In this document: in pieces, positions 58,064 through 64,000 of the stretch | Layout of the letters: every line of letters begins with the position of its first letter | Position numbering within the stretch: position 1 is the stretch's first letter | From: Gordionus sp. m RMFG-2023 | Taxonomy: Eukaryota; Nematomorpha; Gordioida; Chordodea; Parachordodidae | Assembly: GCF_954871325.1 (NCBI RefSeq) | Contig: NC_088777.1 | Span: forward strand, 51,514,727-51,578,726 | Direction: 5' to 3' | DNA: 64,000 nt | Notes under the pieces: generated by a model | Databases searched by the model: none | The model's input: only the letters and a program-made list of their open reading frames with translations | What the model was told of the DNA's origin: nothing | Translations under genes and position numbers: made by a program

Positions 58064-60346
58064 TAAAGAAAACCATTAAATAAACAAGTTATGTTTGTGT
58101 TTTGTTTTAAATAAATTTTATTTCTACTTTAAAAATATAAAATAATAATATTATATATGTATAATAATCGTCTGGTATATATACTAAAACATTTCAATCA
58201 AAACATTTAAGTTAATACTCAATAAATTATTTTACAAATTTGAATAAACACAATATGTAACAAAACATTTAAATTAATAGTCAATTACAAATTTGAATAA
58301 ACACAATATGTAACATTAATACTCAATTAATTATTTTACAAAAACAACACTATTAACATTCCCCTCCTCGACAAAGCATCAAGTTGCTGCTCAGAGGGCG
58401 CATAAGTCTGTTGATGGCGTGAGTCCATACGTTTTTGTAGGTTTGAAAAGTTGCTGTTCGTTATCATTATTATTAGGAATAATTGATAAAATTTGAATAT
58501 ACGGAATAAAATAAACAAAAGAATTTGGAATAAAATTTTCAGAATATAGAATGATTAATATATAGAATTTCGTAAGAATGAATTATATAAATATAAATAT
58601 GTGGAATTCCATAAGAATGATAAATCAAAAAAAATTATTATATAATATTTCGTGTTTTTTTAAAAATTTCGCGTTTTAGTGTTCAATTAATTTTTTTGCG
58701 TTTTAGTCTCCAATTTATTTTTTTCGCGTTTTAGTCTTTTGCGTTTTAGTGTTAAATTTATTTATATTTATAAATTAATATTTTCAATCCTGAGGTTAAG
58801 ATATGCAAATAAAATACTATTCACATTTCCCTCTCTTTTTAAAAAAATTTTTAATTTCACACCCAAGTTTTAATTCAATAAAGGTTTTTTTTAAAAAAAA
58901 AATAATACTTCATAAGATAATTTTTAGAAAATGATCTCATCACATCATTTAAATACTTGTCTAAAATAAAGATGTTACATAATTTGTCTTCAAAAATTTT
59001 ATTTCAAAAACATTTTTATCATATTAAGTATTACTTATAAAGGTTATTTAAATCAAACATGTGATTTCAACCTTTTAATTCATGTTTTAATTACATTTTA
59101 ATATATTTAAAATTAAAGTTTTATCTTCTTGTTTAGGATTTTTAATGGTTTATTTTTAATTATATCTAAAAATTCATATTTATAAAGTAAATAATTTTTT
59201 TAAGGCTTTTTATCTGTTTTAATTTATAATAACTTTCTTCTTACGTGGATTAGAATAATAGGTAATCATCATTGGTCTCAAATATAGAATTCATAACCTA
59301 ACGTCCAACTTCCATATTGGTTCTTTCTAGGTTGCCACCTTAGGTTAGGTGCTGGTTATCATATTCCAATCCAACATCCAGAGCCAGGACACCATGAAGA
59401 AAGAAGCTTTTTGCATGAAAGAACGTACTAGGTATGATTCTTGGTCATCTCAATATATTGTCATCTCAATAAATAGGCAGTCACATCAATAGATTAGGTT
59501 CAATAGGTAGTCATCTCAATAGATTGATCAATAGATTATGTAGTCATCTCAATAGATTCATCAAAAGATTAGGTAGTCATCTCCATAGGTAGTCATCTCA
59601 ATAGGTAGTCTCAATAGATTCATCAAAAGATTAGATAGTCATCTCCATAGGTAGTCATTTCAATAGATTCATCAAAAGATTAGGTAGTCATCTCCATAGG
59701 TAGTCATCTCAATAGGTAGTCTCAATAGGTAGTCTCAATAGATTCATCAAAAGATTAGATAGTCATCTCCATAGGTAGTCATCTCATTCTAGTCCACCAC
59801 CCAGAACCGGGGCATTATTCATAATTAGCATTAAGTATATTGTCCATAATAAAAATTTTATCTTAAGAAAATACTAGATGTAGTTATGAATTTCATGTCG
59901 GAAAAAAAAAATTATGTTCATCGTCAAACGGAATTAAATAATTCTATATCTTTAAATTTTATATCGTCAAAGCAAATCAAAAAAAAATCTTATGCTTTAA
60001 TTAATTTTCTTTTTTACTTTATTTTTTTTTAACAAAAACGTGCCGGGGCACCATAAAGAAAACCATTAAATAAACAAAGTTATAATTTTGTGTTTTATAT
60101 TAAATAAATTTTATTTCTACTTTAAAAATATAAAATAATAATATTATATATGTATAATAATCGTCTGGTATATATACTAAAACATTTCAATCAAAACATT
60201 TAAGTTAATACTCAATAAATTATTTTACAAAATAAACACAATATGTAACAAAACATTTAAATTAATAGTCAATTACAAATTTGAATAAACACAATATGTA
60301 ACATTAATACTCAATTAATTATTTTACAAAAACAACACTATTAACA
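58064..60346 (-). mobile_element. Gene-less LTR element (TRIM/LARD type) inserted in the NUMT
   Basis: Oriented on -. LTRs of about 295 bp at 60054-60346 and 58064-58358 start TGTTAATAGTG. The target duplication CATTA lies at 58059-58063 and 60347-60351. The primer-binding site TGGTGCCCCGGCACG follows the 5' LTR (60039-60053). The purine tract GAGGAGGGGAA lies right before the 3' LTR. The 1.7-kb inside has no coding frame, so it needs a partner element to move. The shared primer-binding site, LTR start and purine tract suggest the Gypsy family at 41527. Its LTRs are very similar, so it is young. It looks structurally whole. Confidence 0.88.
59440..59800 (+). repeat. Minisatellite of tagtcatctc / caatagattc words
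   Basis: Repeated ggtagtcatctcaatagatt and catcaaaagattag words in irregular order, with a unit of about 35-65 bp. It lies inside the LTR element. Confidence 0.85.
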
Positions 60347-60427
60347 CATTACTTAGAATAATTTAAGTATTTTAGAGTTGAAATTTCTATATAATTTATA
60401 TTATATTAAATGAATATTGAAATAAAA

Positions 60428-60482
60428 AGAGTAATGATCTTTAGGATCTTGATTTGCTTTCAAGGCAAATATAAGTTTACTC
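60428..60482 (-). tRNA. trnS2: Mitochondrial-type tRNA-Ser (TGA)
   Basis: Acceptor GAGTAA pairs with TTACTC. The D-arm is absent. Anticodon arm TTTGC CTTGAAA GCAAA with anticodon TGA, and T-arm GATC CTAAA GATC. It lies directly after CytB on the same strand, as in the ancestral arthropod order. Confidence 0.85.
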
Positions 60483-61580
60483 AGATGGAGGCTATGATAA
60501 AAAATAGTAAAAAGTAAATAACACTAAGTATTTGGCCTATAATAATAAAAGGGGGCTCTACAACTTGAGAACCAATATACCTTAATAAGATGAAAGAAGA
60601 AGCAATAAGGTTTGTAATAAATTTACGTAAAGAATTATAAATTAAAAGATTTTTTGATGACATAAGTAAAATATATAAAATTATGATTCTTATAAATAAG
60701 GCGATAACCCCACCCAATTTATTTGGCACACTTCGTAGGATGCCATAGGCAAAAAGAAAATATCATTCAGGTATAATATGCGGAAGGGTGGATAAAGGGG
60801 TTAGTTTCAATAAAATTGACTACATCTGTAAATAAATCAGGACACAAAAAAATAAGCCCAAAAAATAAAAATAGAGGTATCGCAGAACCGAAAATATCTT
60901 TATGTGAAAAAGTTTGGTGGAATGTGGTTTTAACAGTAGAAGAGGGGATGCCAAGGGGGTTGTTGCTGCCTTTTAAATGAAGTGAAATTAAGTGTACTAT
61001 TATTAATACTAGTAAAATGAAAGGTAAAATAAAGTGTAATGAAAAGAATCGATTTAATGTAGGATCTCTACATTAAATCCTCTCAAATTCAAATAACTAC
61101 AGGCTTCCCTAAAATAGGGATAGCGGAGATTATATTGGTAATTACAGTTGCTGCTCAGTAGGATATTTGCCCCCATGGAAGAACATACCCTAAAAAGGCT
61201 GTTATTATAGTTAAAAGAAATAAAATGATCCCTGAGAATCATACTATATAATTTATAACGAATGATCCGTAGAATAAACCCTGAAAAATGTGCAGATAAA
61301 TAAAAATAAATATAAAAGATCGCCTATAGAATAGTTACGCGTAATAAAAATCCCTCCCATATATTATTTTTAATAGAGACTACTATAAAAAATGATTTAT
61401 TAATATCGGAAATGTAGTGTATAGAAAGAAAAATCCATAATAAATTGGGATATAAAGAAATAATCCTGTAATTGATCCTATGTTTCATCAATAATTAATA
61501 TTAGGAGGGTTGGGAGATCCAATAATGAATTTATTAATTTCATTAAATATTTCAGATTTTCGAATAGATTTATTTATCAT
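60483..61580 (-). pseudogene. CYTB: Cytochrome b, damaged NUMT copy
   Basis: Starts ATG at 61580 with NKSIRKSEMFNEINKFIIGS then PNPPNINYWWNMGSIT. Later blocks are [86 protein letters not shown] and SQVVEPPFIIIGQILSVIYF, the C-terminal signature. Frame changes and small losses occur in the first 400 bp (around the first haem helix) and near PLSTLPHIMPEW. The span of about 1.1 kb is slightly short. The stop may be an abbreviated T before tRNA-Ser. Confidence 0.93.
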
Positions 61581-61583
61581 TTT

Positions 61584-61800
61584 ATAAAGTTTAGTATTAA
61601 TAGAGGGTTCATATTGGGGTTGGAGAAAAAACACACGAATATAAGAAAAAAATTAATATACCACCTGTGTAAGTTATTACAATAACCAAGGTAAACGAGG
61701 AGGAAGGCGCATCAAAGTTTACTAAAACAGCTGTCTCCACTCTCAGAAGAACTAGGAGTACCCCTAACCCTAAAGGGTGGGAGATATATCCTAAATTAAG
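61584..61800 (-). pseudogene. ND6: NADH dehydrogenase subunit 6, 3' part, NUMT copy
   Basis: On the - strand: SHPLGLGVLLVLLSVETAVL, VNFDAPSSSFTLVIVMTYTG, GMLMFFLYSCVFSPTP. The HPLGLG and YTGGMLMFFLY words are typical of ND6, and ND6 directly before CytB is the ancestral order. The 5' half is replaced by an inverted copy of this segment (61823-61874) and a run of about 26 T. Confidence 0.8.
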
Positions 61801-61874
61801 ATATATCTCCCCCTTTATTTAAGATATATCTCCCACCCTTTAGGGTTAGGGGTACTCTTAGTTCTTCTGAGAGT
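61739..61874. repeat. 52-bp inverted repeat of ND6 sequence
   Basis: 61739-61790 and 61823-61874 are inverse copies with one clear mismatch (loop 32 nt). taagatatatctccc also recurs directly in the loop. A poly-T tract follows at 61876-61901. Confidence 0.93.
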
Positions 61875-61904
61875 AGATTTTTTTTTTTTTTTTTTTTTTT
61901 TATG

Positions 61905-61972
61905 TTAAAGGTAGTTTAAAAAATACAAACTTTGGGGGTTTGAGATAAGATCTACTTCTATCTTCCTTTAAA
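61905..61972 (+). tRNA. trnP: Mitochondrial-type tRNA-Pro (TGG)
   Basis: Acceptor TTAAAGG pairs perfectly with CCTTTAA. Anticodon arm CAAAC TTTGGGG GTTTG, anticodon TGG, and T-arm AAGAT...ATCTT. Confidence 0.88.
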
Positions 61973-62064
61973 ATATTGATTAAAACTTTTGTGAGTATCT
62001 TTGAGTTACAAACTAAAATTATTAAATATTTATAATATCTAATCTATATTTTATTAAAAAATAT

Positions 62065-62123
62065 AGTAAACGACTATAAATTAAGTCCCACTCAAGTTTA
62101 CAGCTTGAGTTATCAAGTTTACT
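62065..62123 (-). tRNA. trnY: Mitochondrial-type tRNA-Tyr (GTA)
   Basis: On -: acceptor AGTAAAC with GTTTACT (7 bp), D-arm reduced, anticodon arm TCAAG CTGTAAA CTTGA with the typical Tyr loop CTGTAAA, and T-arm GACT...AGTC. On + the loop would read TAC (Val), but the arm order fits - and tRNA-Val is already found between the rRNAs. Confidence 0.78.
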
Positions 62124-62177
62124 TTATTATAACATAACTTGGTATAAGAGTTATATATATATATATATATATTTACA

Positions 62178-62234
62178 TATAGTGAGGATAGATTCTATCA
62201 AATTAAGATTCAAATTCTTAATTAAAATCACTAT
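62178..62234 (-). tRNA. trnQ: Mitochondrial-type tRNA-Gln (TTG)
   Basis: On -: acceptor ATAGTGA with TCACTAT (perfect), anticodon arm TAAGA ATTTGAA TCTTA, anticodon TTG, and T-arm GATAG AAT CTATC. Gln on - next to Met on + is the ancestral arthropod layout. Confidence 0.85.
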
Positions 62235-62264
62235 TATTAAAAGTATAGTTAGTGGATTATTTTA

Positions 62265-62333
62265 AATAAGGTAAGCTAAAGATTAAAAGCTTATGGGTTC
62301 ATACCTCATATATGATTATAAAATCCCTTATAA
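62265..62333 (+). tRNA. trnM: Mitochondrial-type tRNA-Met (CAT)
   Basis: Acceptor AATAAGG with CCTTATA (one end mismatch), D-arm AGCT..AGCT, anticodon arm ATGGG TTCATAC CTCAT, anticodon CAT. Directly before ND2, as expected. Confidence 0.88.
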
Positions 62334-62340
62334 ATTTTAG

Positions 62341-63024
62341 CTATTATATTACGTATAATATGATTGGGAAATATTTTGTGAATATTTAGATCCAGCTCAT
62401 TTATTTATTTTTGGCAGGGGTTAGCATTAAATTTAGTTCTATTTTTACTTTTTATTATTTTAGGGGAGGGGGTGGAATCCTATGTTGGTTTATTATTGTA
62501 CCAATGTCCACACTGCAAAGTTAATCCCGGTTTATTATTGTACTATTTGGTACAAAAGAACTGCCAGCCTCTTATTTTTGATCTTGAGACAAACCAATTA
62601 TCGTTTGTCTGGGTTTAATAGCATTGATCAGATCATTAGCGCCTATTTTTATAAGAAGTTTTATAATAATCATAGTGTACTCCTCAATTGGAATATCAGT
62701 ATGGATAGTTTTACTGGTAAGAAGAGGGGTATATTACTTTTTATTATTTAGAGGAATGTATATGACCCTAATTTTTAAGTAAAAAATTTAAAAATAATAG
62801 TTTTAAGGGTAGTTAATGTAAAAGCTAATTATCTATTGATATATAAAGTTATAGGGATTAGTCTACTTATAATTTTGTTGTTCTCTGTTTCAGGGTTTCC
62901 TCCTTCCAACATTTTTTTAATGAAATTAGTAGGGGTTATTAATCTTATTAATAACCATTCGATAATAGTAGTAATACTCTTATTATTATCGGTGGGTATT
63001 ACTACTATTATCGCATGATTATAG
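62341..63024 (+). pseudogene. ND2: NADH dehydrogenase subunit 2, damaged NUMT copy
   Basis: Lies between tRNA-Met and tRNA-Trp, the standard ND2 slot. The clearest part is the C-terminal LLFSVSGFPPSNIFLMKLVG, then VINLINNHSIIVVMLLLLSV, then GITTIMAWL and TAG at 63022-63024. Earlier segments (a SLAPMFMSSFMMIMVYSSIG-like stretch near 62640-62690) are in other frames. ggtttattattgtac occurs twice (62489 and 62529), a local duplication. The span of about 680 bp is shorter than the usual 950 or so. A 17-bp inverted repeat lies at 62961-63012. Confidence 0.82.
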
Positions 63025-63195
63025 TTTGATCTATTTACTTAATACTAAATTTAATACCTAAAATCTTTAATAAAAAGGTAAAGGGGATATATGATAGAAT
63101 GACTAGAATAACTCTTTTAATTTTATCATATTTTATATTAGTGTTATACTATTAGTGTTATACTAGTAGATCTATATACTAATATATTAGGTTAA

Positions 63196-63265
63196 AGGAT
63201 TTTAGGTTAAAATTTAAACCATAGGTCTTCAAAACCTATAATAATTTATTTAAAATTAAATCTTA
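63196..63265 (+). tRNA. trnW: Mitochondrial-type tRNA-Trp (TCA)
   Basis: Acceptor AGGATTT with AAATCTT (one G-T), D-arm GGTT...AACC, anticodon arm TAGGT CTTCAAA ACCTA, anticodon TCA, which reads both TGA and TGG. It follows ND2 as in the ancestral order. Confidence 0.88.
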
Positions 63266-63270
63266 TTAAC

Positions 63271-63337
63271 ATTTTGGGTAAAAATTCTTAGCTGCTTCAA
63301 AGCTATGCTTTAGGTGATATAAGCTATAACCAAATAT
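63271..63337 (-). tRNA. trnF: Mitochondrial-type tRNA-Phe (GAA)
   Basis: On -: anticodon arm TAGCT TTGAAGC AGCTA, anticodon GAA, and an acceptor ATTTGG with a bulged CCCAAAAT. The D-arm region GCTTATATCACC is weakly paired. On + the loop would lack T33, so - is preferred. Confidence 0.6.
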
Positions 63338-63389
63338 TTATTACAGTAAATTTCAAAATATTGTTAATATAAATACGATGACAAATAAG

Positions 63390-63524
63390 ATTGAAACCCT
63401 GAAATCCCTGTTTCCCAACCTCATAGGGTTTCTATCTGCAATATTTGTCGAGGATTTCAGGATGTCTCCCTCGACAAATATTGCAGATAGAAACCCTGAA
63501 ATCCCTGTTTCCCAACCTCATAGG
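63390..63524. repeat. Palindrome flanked by a direct repeat
   Basis: A 35-bp word starting gaaaccctgaaatccctgtt occurs at 63393-63427 and 63490-63524. Between and overlapping them, 63426-63453 and 63469-63496 are exact 28-bp inverse copies (gggtttctatctgcaatatt and on). A frame of 73 residues crosses it but reads the repeat both ways. Confidence 0.92.
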
Positions 63525-63662
63525 ATTTTCCACCCTATGCTTATCATTCTTTTCATGCCTACATACCTAAACTCATACCAACGTCTCCACCTGATATAAA
63601 ACTATTAGCGATTTAGTTAAAGTCGATTACTCCTAAATTTTAATAAGGACCCAGCTAATAAT

Positions 63663-63821
63663 ATGGATCCTGATGTCGACCGCTTCTACGTGAGCCTTTT
63701 GGCAGTCATAGATGAAAAATATAAATAGGAAGTTTTACTAGAAACAGCTAACCTGAGCCTCAAACCTTTCAAGTTATCAGATATCATTAATTCCGAACAT
63801 GATGAGATTCAGGGACAATAA
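63663..63821 (+). pseudogene. Short coding-like stretch, unknown
   Basis: From ATG at 63663 the frame reads MDPDVDRFYVSLLAVIDEKY and later LLETANLSLKPFKLSDIINS, then EHDEIQGQ and a stop at 63821. It is broken once inside. Codon use is GC-richer than the flanks, as in real exons. The family is not recognised; it may be a gene or element fragment at the right edge of the NUMT. Confidence 0.35.
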
Positions 63822-63918
63822 AAGTAAAAGCAGCTGCGTTCTTTCTACTCTAGTTTATAAATATTTATAAATAACTTGAAAACATATACCAATCACATCA
63901 TACTCTCCCCCCCTCCTA

Positions 63919-64000
63919 GTGTTGTTAAATGGCTTGTTTTGAGCCTAATTTCAAAAGGATACTACGCAGACCTGAAGATTTTGCTCATAGAAGGAACTAA
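63919..64000. mobile_element. Palindromic MITE copy, cut by the window end
   Basis: tagtgttgttaaatggcttg then ttttgagcctaatttc, ending gaagattttgctcatagaag: the left half of the family seen at 13838 and 14824. It continues beyond the window. Confidence 0.85.

Noticed and set aside
61054-61080. Inverted repeat gatttaatgtag / ctacattaaatc in CytB
   Set aside because: It arises naturally from codons for FNV and TLN in the conserved CytB stretch, so it is not counted among the inserted palindromes.
62065-62123. tRNA-Val (TAC) on the + strand
   Set aside because: The hairpin also reads TAC on +, but the T-arm and reduced D-arm fit only on -, giving Tyr, and a tRNA-Val already lies between the rRNA genes.

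Overview
This is a very AT-rich (visibly well over 70% A+T) animal nuclear segment full of repeats. Genes are split by introns, four long TTTC arrays are present, and most of the sequence derives from transposable elements. A block of mitochondrial genes reads only in the invertebrate mitochondrial code (TGA Trp, ATA Met, AGA/AGG Ser), so the host is an invertebrate. An arthropod, perhaps a copepod, fits best, but that is a guess.

Layout. 0-6 kb: a nuclear tRNA-Arg(CCT), a decayed coding fragment, two copies of a small DNA transposon and a 200-bp tandem repeat. 6.35-23.55 kb: a large imperfect inverted repeat. Two arms of about 5 kb (6350-11470 and 18205-23555) flank a 6.7-kb spacer. Each arm carries one copy of the same four-exon gene for a small secreted, cysteine-containing protein, arranged tail to tail. 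24-27 kb: a 2-kb unit between long direct repeats. 28.6-38 kb: a third, longer member of the same gene family, with six predicted exons over 9 kb. All introns recognised between coding exons in the three copies are phase 1, and the lengths of the core exons are nearly the same in all three.

39.7-50.5 kb: a nest of mobile elements. A PIF/Harbinger DNA transposon has its transposase gene split by an LTR retroelement. That element holds a second, Gypsy-type LTR element (LTRs 41527-41724 and 46993-47190, target duplication GTATC). The Gypsy element in turn holds a 445-bp DNA transposon with a 6-bp target duplication.

52.1-63.3 kb: a nuclear copy of mitochondrial DNA (NUMT). It contains COX2 and COX1 (-), ND1 (+), three tandem tRNA-Cys, 12S, tRNA-Val and 16S (+), tRNA-Ser, CytB and ND6 (-), tRNA-Pro (+), Tyr (-), Gln (-) and Met (+), ND2 (+), tRNA-Trp (+) and Phe (-). 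COX2 is intact over 226 codons; COX1, ND1, CytB, ND6 and ND2 are damaged. Its nuclear residence is supported by an LTR element inserted between 16S and tRNA-Ser with a 5-bp target duplication (CATTA). The mitochondrial block and its flanks hold an unusual number of near-perfect palindromes that behave like snap-back copies of the local sequence.

A palindromic MITE family with about a dozen copies runs through the window. One insertion is present in the left arm of the inverted repeat and absent from the matching site in the right arm, so it moved, or was lost, after the duplication.
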